Shown here one piece after another: positions 44,943-54,748 of a DNA stretch of 64,000 bases (within the stretch, counting starts at the first letter, position 1; each line of letters begins with the position of its first letter). Position numbers and translations under genes: made by a program. Source of the stretch: Anaeramoeba ignava (Eukaryota; Metamonada; Anaeramoebidae); contig JAPDFW010000065.1 in the NCBI GenBank assembly GCA_028826165.1, positions 434,001-498,000 on the forward strand. Reading direction: 5' to 3'. Below the pieces are notes generated by a model, which was given only the letters and a program-made list of their open reading frames with translations, was not told the origin of the DNA and ran no database searches.

Positions 44943-46758
44943 TTAATTTTGATTATCAAATTTGTTAATTAATAAATCAAATAAATTTGGATTTGTTTGA
45001 TTTAATTGAAAATAATCAATTCCAATTTTAATTTCATCAATCATTTCTTTTGTAATTTCAATTTCATCTTTAATTTGATTTGAATAAATCCAATATTCAA
45101 ATATTTGAAATGATTTATTACTTAATTCACTATAATCTGTAACTTTATTAGATTTATCTTCAGTTACAGATAAAAACATTCCTCGATATAATTCACTTCT
45201 CATTATTAATATTAATTTGGGAAATTTATATTGTTTTTCTTTTCTTTCAATTATAAAATCTTTTTCATTTTCATTTTCATTTTCATTTAAATAAATTCTT
45301 TTCATTGTTTCTTCTATTTTTTCATTTAAATTTATAATTTCTTTAATTTCAGAATATAATTTTGGATTTATTATTCTGTTTGAATAAATCATTTCAAATA
45401 TTTGATTTGATTCTTTAATTGATTTTTTTGAAATAATTTCTTTAAGTTTTTCAATTTGATTTTGATTTTGATTTAATCTATATTTCAATATTAATTTATG
45501 AGCTTTGATTATTTCTCCATTTTCTGTTTTAAATGAAATATCACAAAATTCTTTTCTTTCAAATAATTTTATCAAATCTTCTTCAAGATTAGAAAAAGAA
45601 GAAAAGAAAGGAGAATAATAAAGAAATGATTTTTCATATCCACAAGAAAGATGATAATTAGAAATATTTTCATTAAATCTTAATTTAGGAAGTTTAATTT
45701 GAATAGGAATTAATTGATTTGATAGATTTCCAGTTCCTAATTCACCCCAATCATTTTCTCCAAATACTATAATCTTGCCTTTGGAAGTTAAAATCAAATT
45801 ATGAAAAGTTCCAACAGAAAAATCAAGAATATTATTATCATTTTCAAATAAAAATGATTTGATTTCAGTAAATTCATAAGTATTTTGGTATTTTTTGCCA
45901 AGTCCATTATCTTCCCAAGAACCACATGAATAAAGTTTTCTTTTTGGATTTTGATTTTGATTTTGATTTTGATTTTGATTTTGATTTTCATCTTCAATCA
46001 ACATTATTGAACGTAAATATCCAGATTGAATATCAATTATTTTGCCTTTTGGAATATTTTGTATTTTGGTTAATTTTTGGATTTTTTCTTCTTTTCTTGA
46101 TTCTCCTAATCCAAGTTGACCATAAATATTATCTCCGCATCCAAATAATTCTTGATTTGAATTTAAAAGAAAAATATGATGAGAAGAATTTCCTGAAAAT
46201 ATTTTAGAAACATTTTTCATCATTAAAATTGGTTTTTCTGTTTTTGGAAGTGTTTCAGAATCAAATCCAAGTTGACCATATTTATTTGAACCAATTCCAT
46301 AAACATTTTGATTTGAAGTTAATAAATAAATTGAATCAGATCCAGAAACAATATCTTGAATTATTCTATCATTTGTATCTTCAATTAATGATGAAATATT
46401 GATAAATTTATTTGGATTATCTGGATTAATATCTATTCCTTTGGCAAATACATTTCCTTCTATTGTTAAAATAGCTTCATTTTGAAAACCAATAGTTACT
46501 TTTTGAATATTTTCTTCAATTTGGATTTTTGAAGGATTTTGTTTTGAATCATTTTCTTTTAAATATTCTATTGCTTTTCCATTTTCAAAAAGGAAAATTG
46601 TTGAAAAATAACCTGTTGAAATTTGTTTAATTTGTTTTTCATTTTTCATTTTCATTTTCATTTTCAAATTTAAATTGAATTGGTTTTTTTATTGAATTTG
46701 GTTCATTTTTGATAAGTTTTGGATATTTATTTTGACCAAAAAATATAATTTCATTCAT
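44943..46758 (-). pseudogene. RCC1-BTB protein, copy E, frameshifted in the NE repeat and lacking the CaaX tail
   Basis: It starts MNEIIFFGQNKYPKLIKNEP. In the GAAAAT (Asn-Glu) repeat one extra A (run at 46642-46646) shifts the frame and brings a stop. Beyond it, 574 residues are open from a Lys-Met start: RCC1 blades (GIGSNKYGQLGF, GCGDNIYGQLGLGE), an NQ insertion, two BTB-like segments, then an end at KFDNQN. The KQKSKEKCLIF tail of copies A-D is replaced by repeat sequence, so this copy could not be prenylated. Slippage in the microsatellite may switch the N-terminus on or off, or the break may be a sequencing error. Confidence 0.75.
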
Positions 46759-46793
46759 TTTTGAAAAGTAAAAAAATGAAAAAAATAATTAAA
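46759..46793 (-). promoter_or_regulatory. 35-bp spacer between RCC1-BTB copies F and E
   Basis: Only 35 bp separates the stop of copy F from the start of copy E on the minus strand. It consists of an A/T stretch, TTTTTTTCATTTTTTTAC and TTTTC before the ATG. It must hold the end of one transcript and the start signals of the next, or the genes are co-transcribed. Confidence 0.5.
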
Positions 46794-48653
46794 TTAAAAA
46801 ATAAAACATTTTTCTTTTTTTTGAATCATCCTTTTTAGATTTTGATTTTGATTTTGATTTTGATTTTGATTATTAAATTTGTTAATTAATAAATCAAATA
46901 AATTTGGATTTGTTTGATTTAATTGAAAATAATCAATTCCAGTTTCTAATTCATTAATTATTTCTTGTGTAATTTGAATTTCATCTTTAATTTGATTTGA
47001 ATAAATCCAATATTCAAATATTTGGAATGATTTATTACTTAATTCACTATAATCTGTAACTTTATTAGAAGTATCTTCAGTTACAGATAAAAACATTCCT
47101 CGATATAATTCACTTCTCATTATTAATATTAATTTTGGAAATTTATATTGTTTTTCTTTTCTTTCAATTATAAAATTTTCATTTTCATTTTCATTTAAAT
47201 AAATTCTTTTCATTGTTTCTTCAATTTTTTCATTTGAATTTATAATTTCTTTAATTTTCAAATATAATTTTGGATTTATTATTCTGTTTGAATAAATCAT
47301 TTCAAATATTTGATTTGATTCTTTAATTGATTTATTTGAAATAATTTCTTGAAGTTTTTCAATTTCATTTTCATTTTGATTTTGATTTAATCTATATTTC
47401 AATATTAATTTATGAGCTTCAATTATTTCTCCATTTTCTGTTTTAAATGAAATATCACAAAATTCTTTTCTTTCAAATAATTTTATCAAATCTTCTTCAA
47501 GATTGGAAAAAGAACAAGGAGAATAATAAAGAAATGATTTGTGATATCCACAAGAAATATGATAATTGAAAATATTTTCATTAAATCTTAATTTAGGAAG
47601 TTTAATTTGAATTGTAATTCTTTGTAATTTTCTATTTCCAGTTCCTAATTCACCATAAAACTACTCCAAATCCAATTAATTTGCTTTTGGATGTTAAAAT
47701 TAAAGTATGAGAATCTCCCTAACAGAAAAATCAAGAATATTATCATCATTTTCAAATAAAAATGATTTGATTTCAGTAAATTCATAAGTATTTTGGTATT
47801 TTTTGCCAAGTCCATTAAATAGATAATTTCCACATGAATAAAGTTTTCTTTTTGGATTTTGATTTTGATTTTCTTGTTTAATCAACATTATTGAATGGGG
47901 ATTTCCACATTGAATATCAATTATTTTACCTTTTGGAATATTTTGGATTTTGGTTAATTTTTGGATTTTTTCTCCTTTTCTTGATTCTCCTAATCCAACT
48001 TGACCATAAGCATTATTTCCGCATCCAAATAATTCTTGATTTAAATTTAAAAGAAAAAAATGATGAGAAGAATTTCCTGAAAATATTCTAGAAACATTTT
48101 TCATCATTAAAATTGGTTTTTCTGTATTTGGAAGTGTTTCAGAATCAAATCCAAGTTGACCAAATTCATTTGAACAAATTCCATAAGCATTTTGATTTGA
48201 AGTTAATAAGTAAATTGAATGAGAACTGCAAGCAATATCTTGAATTATTCTATCATTTTTACCTTCAATTAATGATGAAATATTGATAAATTCATTTGGA
48301 TTTTTTGGATTAATATCTTTTCCTTTTGCAAATACATTTCCTTCTTTTGTTAAAATAGCTTCATTTTGAAAACCAATAGTTACTTTTTGAATATTTTCTT
48401 CAATTTGGATTTTTGAAGGATTTTGTTTTGAATCTCTTTCATTTAAATATTCTATTGCTTTTCCATTTTCAAAAAGGAAAATTGTTGAAAAATAACCTGA
48501 TGAAATTTGTTTAATTTGTTTTTCATTTTCATTTTCATTTTCATTTTCATTTTCATTTTCAAATTTAAATTGGATTGGTTTTGTTATTGAATTTGTTTCA
48601 TTTTTGATAAGTTTTGGATATTTATTTTGACCAAAAAATATAATTTCATTCAT
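46794..48653 (-). pseudogene. RCC1-BTB protein, copy F, with at least two frame breaks
   Basis: The N-terminal part (48653 to about 47712) is intact from MNEIIFFGQNKYPKL through several RCC1 blades. Two extra bases near 47712-47722 and a loss of two near 47655-47665 disrupt one blade. The frame is then open through both BTB-like segments to 46794. The C-terminus KEKCFIF keeps a CaaX-like cysteine (CFIF). The two compensating-size indels close together in non-homopolymer sequence look more like real decay than base-calling error. It is the neighbour of copy E and of the ankyrin-BTB gene. Confidence 0.75.
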
Positions 48654-48694
48654 TTTTAAAAAGAAAAAAAATGAAAAAATTTAATTTTTATTTT
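48654..48694 (-). promoter_or_regulatory. 41-bp spacer between ankyrin-BTB and RCC1-BTB copy F
   Basis: Minus-strand 41-bp spacer with TTTTTTCATTTTTTTTC before the copy F start. With the 35-bp spacer downstream, three genes are packed head to tail. Confidence 0.5.
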
Positions 48695-51600
48695 TTAAAA
48701 TTTTGATTTAAATTCTTGTAAAAATAAATCTAAAATTGAATTTTGATTTAATTGAAAATAATCTTTAACATCTCCAAATTCTTCAATGATTGGTTTTGAA
48801 ATTGTTTTTGTTTCATCAAATTCATCATTATAAAGAAAATAAATTAATTGATTTAATGTTTCAAATGATTTGCCTGAATAATCATGAACTTGATTAGATT
48901 TATCTTCAGTTACAGATAAAAACATTCCTCGAAATAATTCACTTCTTAAAAATAATATTAATTTATGAACTTTGATCTCTATTTCATCTTCATTTTGAAT
49001 TTGATTTTGATTTTGATTTTGATTTTGATTTTCATTTTGATTTTGATTTTCATTTTGATTTTCATTTTGATTTTGATTTTGATTTTGATTTTGATTTTGA
49101 ATTTTATTTTGATTTTGATTTTCATTTTGATTTTGATTTTGATTTTGATTTTGATTTTGATTTTGATTTTCATTTTGATTTTGATTTTGATTTTGATTTT
49201 GATTTTGATTTTGATTTTGATTTTGATTTTGATTTTGATTTTGATTTTGATTTTGATTTTGATTTTGATTTTGATTTTGATTTTGATTTTGATTTTGATT
49301 TTGATTTTGATTTTGATTTTGATTTTGATTTTGATTTTGATTTTGATTTTGATTTTGATTTTGATTTTGATTTTGATTTTGATTTTCATTTTGATTTTGA
49401 TTTTGATTTTGATTTTGATTTTGATTTTCATTTTCATTTTGTGAATAAATTATCTTAAAATCTTTTGTTGATTCATTTCCATATAAACCACGAAGATCTG
49501 ATAATATTCCTTTTCTTCCTTTTTTTGTTTCAATCCATTTGGAATCTAATCCAATTTCTTTGAAAAATTCTTCATTTTGGATCTCTTCTTGATCAAATGA
49601 AGGAAATTGATCATTATCTAAAGAATTGATTAATTTTACAAAGATATCAAAATAGGGAAATCCAGTATAAAGAAAATTTAAAGCAATTCGGACATCTTCT
49701 CTTGATTTCCGTTTGCAAATATTGATAAATTGTTGCAAAATTAAATGATCATTGTTTAATCTTGTTAATAAAATCAATCTATGAACAGGAAATTTAACAG
49801 AATCTTTTGAAAAGATTTCAAAATCAGAAAAATTGTTATTTGAGTTGAATAAATTGCTTAAATCTTGGTTCACTGAATAGATTTGAAAAAATGATTCGAT
49901 AAAATCTTGTGTGTAATATTGTTTATCTAAATTGTGGAAATTTATATCATTCAAAAATAAAGCTTTGATTGCATTCTTATTTTGTTGTTGGATTGAAAGC
50001 AAAAGAGGAGTTTGTTTGTATTTTGTTATTGCATGAATATCAGCACCCTTTTCGATTAGATATTTAAGCACTTCAAAAGATGTGATATTTTGACAAGCCT
50101 TATGGAAAGCTGTTTCTTCTGTGTATTCTGTTTTGGTGTTGATATCAATTCCTTTTTCGATGAGAAATCTTACTGTTTCAAGTGGAGTATTTTTATTTCC
50201 ACAAGCAAAATGTAAAACTGTTTGGTTCATTTTTGTTTTTGCGTTAACATCAGCACCTTTTCCCACTAAATACTCAATCACTTGAATTTTTGGATTTTTT
50301 TGGCACATTGTGTGTAAAACTGTTTGATTCATCTTCGTTTTTGAATTAATTTCACAACCTTTTTCAATTAAATACTGGATAATCTCAAACGGAAAGTTTT
50401 TTTTGCAAGCAAAATATAAAGCTGTTTCATTTCTTTTTGTTTTTGCATTGATATCGATTCCGTTCTCAACTAAATATTGAATTATTTCCAACGAGGAATC
50501 TTGTTGACAAGCATAATGTAAAGCTGTTTCATTTTCCATGGTTATTGCATTTACATCAATTCCTTGTTCAACCCAAAATTTCACATTTTCAAGCGATTTA
50601 TTGAGACAAGCAAAATGGAGTGCTGTTTCCTTTCTTTTTGTTTTTGCGTTGATGTCCAAGCCTGATTCGATTAGAAATTTTATGATATCAATGGATAAAT
50701 TGTTTTGACAAACAAAATGCAAAAGACTTTTGTTTTGGAATTTTGTCTTTTCGTTAATATTAATCCCTTGTGAAATTAAAAATTTTATTAGTTTAATTGA
50801 TGGATTCTTTCCACAAGCAAAATATAAGGCTGTTTCATTATTCATTGTCTTTATATTGAGATCAGAACCCTTTTCAACTAAATATTTGACAGTTTCCAAT
50901 GAATTTTGTTGGCACGCATAATGCAATGGGATTTGGTTAATCTTTGTTTTTGCATTCACATCAGCACCTTTAGAAATAAGATATTTAACAACTTCGATAT
51001 TATCAATATTTTTGCAGGCATAATGCAAAGCTGTTTTTTTCAAAAATAATTCTTGTGTATTAATATCAATTCCGTTTTCGATTAAATACTTAATAGTTTC
51101 AAGTGATGATCCATGTTTGTTCAGGCAAGCATAATGCAGCAATGTTTCGTTTTTGTTTGTTACTGAATTGATATTGATTCCCTGTTCAATCAAATATTTT
51201 ATAACTTCAAATGAATTGTATTGACAAGCATAATGCAAAACTGTTTCATTTTGATTATTTAAAGAATTAACATCAACTCCCTTTTCAATCAAATATTTTA
51301 TAACTTCAAGTGAGTTATATTTAGAAGCAAAATGCAGAACTGTTTCATTTTGATTATCTAAAGAATTAACATCAACTCCCTTTTCAATCAAATATTTTAT
51401 AACTTCAAGTGAGTTATATTTACAAGCATAATGCAGAACTGTTTCATTTTGATTATCTAAAGAATTAACATCAACTCCCTTTTCAATCAAATATTTTATA
51501 ACTTCAAGCGAATTATATTTACAAGCATAATGTAAAGTTGATTTATTTTTTCTAGCTTTTGCATAAATATTCGCTCCATTTTCAATTAGATAATCAATAA

Positions 51601-51958
51601 TATCAAGTGAATCTTTTGTTTTTAAATAGATTAATGAATAATGAAGAATTGTTTTATCTTTTTTATCTTTTGAATTAATTTCAACTCCATTTTTCAACAA
51701 AAAATCTATCATTTCAATATCTGAATTCTTCATAATTGCAATATGTAATGAGTTTCGTTTCCAATTATCAACTGAATTTGGATTTGCTTTTTTCTTAATT
51801 AAGACTTCAATAACTTCTTTTGAAATTTGTTTTTCAATAGCAAAATTTAAAATTGGTTTTCCTTCATTTGTTAAATTTTCATCTGAAAAATTTTCAAATT
51901 GGTTTAATAAATCAATTTCATTTTTTTGGATAATCTCAAAAATATTATTCATTATCAT
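48695..51958 (-). CDS. Ankyrin-repeat BTB protein with a long NQ insertion inside its BTB region
   Basis: An intronless 1087-residue protein starting MIMNNIFEIIQKNEIDLLNQ. Residues about 35-690 are close to 20 ankyrin repeats (consensus NETVLHYACKYNSLEVIKYL, IEKGVDVNSLD); three successive units near 51.3-51.5 kb are almost identical, so recently duplicated. Next is a BTB-like segment (FSDFEIFSKDSVKFPVHRLI), then a second whose middle is split by about 150 residues of NQ/NE repeat before EIKVHKLILFLRSELFRGMF and the tail DVKDYFQLNQ. The last segment is clearly related to the second BTB of the adjacent RCC1-BTB genes. It probably acts as a cullin adaptor or scaffold; the partner is unknown. Confidence 0.85.
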   Translation of the reverse strand: MIMNNIFEIIQKNEIDLLNQFENFSDENLTNEGKPILNFAIEKQISKEVIEVLIKKKANPNSVDNWKRNSLHIAIMKNSDIEMIDFLLKNGVEINSKDKKDKTILHYSLIYLKTKDSLDIIDYLIENGANIYAKARKNKSTLHYACKYNSLEVIKYLIEKGVDVNSLDNQNETVLHYACKYNSLEVIKYLIEKGVDVNSLDNQNETVLHFASKYNSLEVIKYLIEKGVDVNSLNNQNETVLHYACQYNSFEVIKYLIEQGININSVTNKNETLLHYACLNKHGSSLETIKYLIENGIDINTQELFLKKTALHYACKNIDNIEVVKYLISKGADVNAKTKINQIPLHYACQQNSLETVKYLVEKGSDLNIKTMNNETALYFACGKNPSIKLIKFLISQGININEKTKFQNKSLLHFVCQNNLSIDIIKFLIESGLDINAKTKRKETALHFACLNKSLENVKFWVEQGIDVNAITMENETALHYACQQDSSLEIIQYLVENGIDINAKTKRNETALYFACKKNFPFEIIQYLIEKGCEINSKTKMNQTVLHTMCQKNPKIQVIEYLVGKGADVNAKTKMNQTVLHFACGNKNTPLETVRFLIEKGIDINTKTEYTEETAFHKACQNITSFEVLKYLIEKGADIHAITKYKQTPLLLSIQQQNKNAIKALFLNDINFHNLDKQYYTQDFIESFFQIYSVNQDLSNLFNSNNNFSDFEIFSKDSVKFPVHRLILLTRLNNDHLILQQFINICKRKSREDVRIALNFLYTGFPYFDIFVKLINSLDNDQFPSFDQEEIQNEEFFKEIGLDSKWIETKKGRKGILSDLRGLYGNESTKDFKIIYSQNENENQNQNQNQNQNQNENQNQNQNQNQNQNQNQNQNQNQNQNQNQNQNQNQNQNQNQNQNQNQNQNQNQNQNQNQNQNQNQNQNQNQNENQNQNQNQNQNQNQNENQNQNKIQNQNQNQNQNQNENQNENQNQNENQNQNQNQNQIQNEDEIEIKVHKLILFLRSELFRGMFLSVTEDKSNQVHDYSGKSFETLNQLIYFLYNDEFDETKTISKPIIEEFGDVKDYFQLNQNSILDLFLQEFKSKF
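48995..49440 (-). repeat. Coding CAAAAT hexamer array (NQ tract) in the ankyrin-BTB gene
   Basis: About 74 hexamers of ATTTTG (plus strand), with a few ATTTTC, encode Asn-Gln with occasional Asn-Glu. The long central run is perfect. It is the same hexamer as in introns, so copy number is expected to vary. Confidence 0.9.
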
Positions 51959-52095
51959 TTTAAAATAATCAAAAAGAAAAAGAAAAAAATGAATTTTTGT
52001 TTTTGAAATGATTATTTTTTTTTTTAATTTTTTTATTTTTCCAAAAAAAAAAAGTGAAAAATTGTTTTGTTTTTCTTTTTTAAATTTTTAATTAT

Positions 52096-54530
52096 TTAAT
52101 TATTTAATAAATCTGCTAAAATAATTAAAGCTAATAAATCCTCTACTTTTATACCTTCTGCTAATCTTCCAACATGTTCATAAGGACAGTCAGGATTATC
52201 ACATTTTCCATGTTCAGCAAATTGTTTACAAGCTAATTTAAAAAATAAATAAAAATAAAAATAAAAATCAAAATCAAAATCAAAATCAAAATAAAAATAA
52301 AAATAAAAATAAAAATCAAAATCAATATAAAAATAAAAATCAAAATCAATATAAAAAAAGTGGATCAAATTGTTTTTTTATTGATAACTTACTTTCTTTG
52401 ATTCTTTTAGGTCGAGAATCTCGATAAAAACTATGAGTTCTTTTTTCATCAAATTCTTGTTCAATTCCTTTGAAATTTTTCCAAGCTTTTTTGAAATCTT
52501 CTCTCATAGGATTTGGATGATTATAACGACATTTTGGATATTTGTCACATTTATACCCTGAAAAACAAATGCATTGATCAACTGGATGAAGCCAAGGTTT
52601 TGAATATCTATCATTCCAGTGTTCTTTTGAATAACACCAATTGATTTTTGGATCTAAAAAATATTTACAAGTTTCTTTTACTGGTTTTTGGACAGAAACT
52701 TCTTTTGGTTGATAAACAGATTGAGGTTGATTAACAAATTGAGTTTGGTTAACAAATTGAGTTTGATTATTTGATTGATTATTATTTGGTTGATTATTAG
52801 ATTGATTATTTGGTTGATTATTATATTGACTATTTGGTTGATTATTATTTGGTTGATTATTAGATTGATTATTTGGTTGATTATATGGTTGATTATATGG
52901 TTGATTATATGATTGATTATATGATTGATTATATGATTGATTATATGATTGATTATATGATTGATTATATGGTTGATTATATGATTGATTATATGATTGA
53001 TTATATGATTGATTATATGGTTGATTATATGGTTGATTATATGGTTGATTATATGGTTGATTATATGATTGATTATATGGTTGATTATATGGTTGATTAT
53101 ATGGTGAATTATGTTGAGAATATTGTTGAGGATATTCAGGGTTATCTGCTGAACTATCACTATCATCGTCACTATCATCGTCACTATCACTTGTGGTTGA
53201 ATTTGAATTTGAATTTGAATTTGATTTTGATTTTGATTTTGATTTTGATTTTGAATTTTGATGATGTTGTTGATGTTGATGTTGATGTTGATTTTTGTTT
53301 TGGTTTTGGTTTTTTTTTCAAATTCGAAAATAAATTTGCTATTGATCTTTGCATTTTTTTAACTTGATTTCTTAAATTATCCTTTTTTTTCTTCATTTTT
53401 TTTGTATCTATTTTTTTTGCTTTATTTAATTCTGTTTGGGCTTTTTCTTTATCATTTCTAAAAAGACTTTTAATTAAATTTAAATCTTTTTTGCATTTGG
53501 TACATTTTCCATCATTTTTTTTGAGTATTTCAGAAATACAAGAAGTACAAAAAACAGCTGCATTTTTTTCACAACTTCTACATTTTGCTGTTAGTAAATA
53601 GGGTGTTCTTTTTTTGCATTTATAACATTTGGGGAATAAATCATTAATTGATTTTACAGTAAACTAGATATAATTAATATTAAAATTAAAATTAGAATCA
53701 AAATTAGAATTAGAATTAGAATTAAAATTAAAATTAGAATTAATATTAGAATTAGAATTAGAATTAAAATTAGAATTAAAATTAGAATTAGAATTAGAAT
53801 TAAAATTAGAATTAGAATTAGAATTAAAATTAGAATTAAAATTAGAATTAGAATTAGAATTATTAGAATTAGAATTAAAATTAAAATTAAAATTAAAATT
53901 AGAATTAGAATTAGAATTAGAATTAGAATTAGAATTAGAATTAGAATTAAAATTAGAATTAAAATTAAAATTAGAATTAGAATTAATATTAGAATTAGAA
54001 TTAAAATTAAAATTAGAATTAGAATTAGAATTAAAATTAAAATTAAAATTAAAATTAAAATCAAAATTAAAATTAAAATTAAAATTAAAATTAGAATTAA
54101 ATTAAAATTAGAATTAAAATTAGAATTAAAATTAGAATTAGAATTAATATTAGAATTAATATTAGAATTAGAATTAGAATTAGAATTAAAATTAGAATTA
54201 GAATTAGAATTAATATTAATATATTTACATCTTTAATTTTTTGAATTTTTCCAGAATCAACCTGTTGTTGAAAAGCAATTATTGCTAAAGTTTGTCTCTT
54301 AAAAAAAAATGTTTCCATTTCTCTTATTTTTCCATATGTTTCATATTTTTTAATAATTTTATCTTCTGTAAACTAATAAAAAAAAAAGGAAAAAAAAAAG
54401 GAAAAAAAATATTTGTTTGTAAAATTAAAATTAAAATTAAAATTAAATTTAAATTTAAATTCTTATTTGAAAATAATTTAATTTTTACATTTTTTGAGGT
54501 TCGAATATAAAAATTCTTTTGTTTTGGCAT
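52096..54530 (-). CDS. RRM-like, four-CxxC zinc and CCCH zinc-finger RNA-binding protein (one frame break)
   Basis: Exons 54489-54530, 54229-54372, 52393-53663 and 52096-52232 join by GT-AG introns. The first two give an RRM-like fold (NFYIRTSKN, IIKKYETYGKIREME, TLAIIAFQQQVDSGKIQ). Exon 3 begins with four CxxC pairs (CYKCKKRTPYLLTAKC, RSCEKNAAVFCTSC, CTKCKKD), a probable two-zinc module, then a basic coil. After an A9 run near 53311-53319 the frame must change by one to enter a Ser/Asp-rich segment, NQPYNQSY repeats (52.85-53.1 kb) and the fingers CICFSGYKCDKYPKCRYNH and CKQFAEHGKCDNPDCPYEH. One extra A in that run explains the mismatch of total length with phase. I know no single named orthologue; an mRNA-processing or RNA-decay factor is likely. 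Confidence 0.65.
52695..53110 (-). repeat. Coding NQPYNQSY repeat
   Basis: A 12-bp DNA unit (TTGATTATATGG or TTGATTATATGA, plus strand) encodes NQPY or NQSY about 20 times. At its C-terminal side it turns into NQPNNQ-type repeats. This tyrosine-spaced, low-complexity region resembles prion-like domains of RNA-binding proteins. Confidence 0.85.
53670..54225 (-). repeat. TTAGAA/TTAAAA hexamer array in the RRM/CCCH gene intron
   Basis: The array lies between donor GAT/GTAAAT and acceptor ATCTAG/TTTAC. It is a pure mixture of AATTAG and AATTAA hexamers. Confidence 0.85.
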
Positions 54531-54748
54531 TTTAAATAAAAAATGGAAAAAATGGAATAAATGGAATAAATGAAAAAAAATGGAATAAATAGATTGAGTA
54601 AAAAGGAAAAAAAGGAAAAAAATGAAAAATTAAAAAATGGATTTTATTTTATTTTTTTCCTTTTTTTTTCTCCATTTTTTTTTTCATTTTTTTTCTCCAT
54701 TTCCTTTTATTTTCTTTTTTTCTTTGTTGTGTTTTTTTTTAAATTAAA
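54531..54748. promoter_or_regulatory. Bidirectional promoter between RRM/CCCH and PCCA genes
   Basis: 218 bp between divergent starts. The plus half holds TTTTTTTCATTTTTTTTCTC and further T/C runs before the PCCA ATG; the minus half has CCATTTTTTCCATTTTTTA. Confidence 0.45.

Noticed and set aside
53654-54318. Ile-Leu-rich open frames resembling a membrane protein
   Set aside because: Simple AATTAG/AATTAA repeat within an intron.
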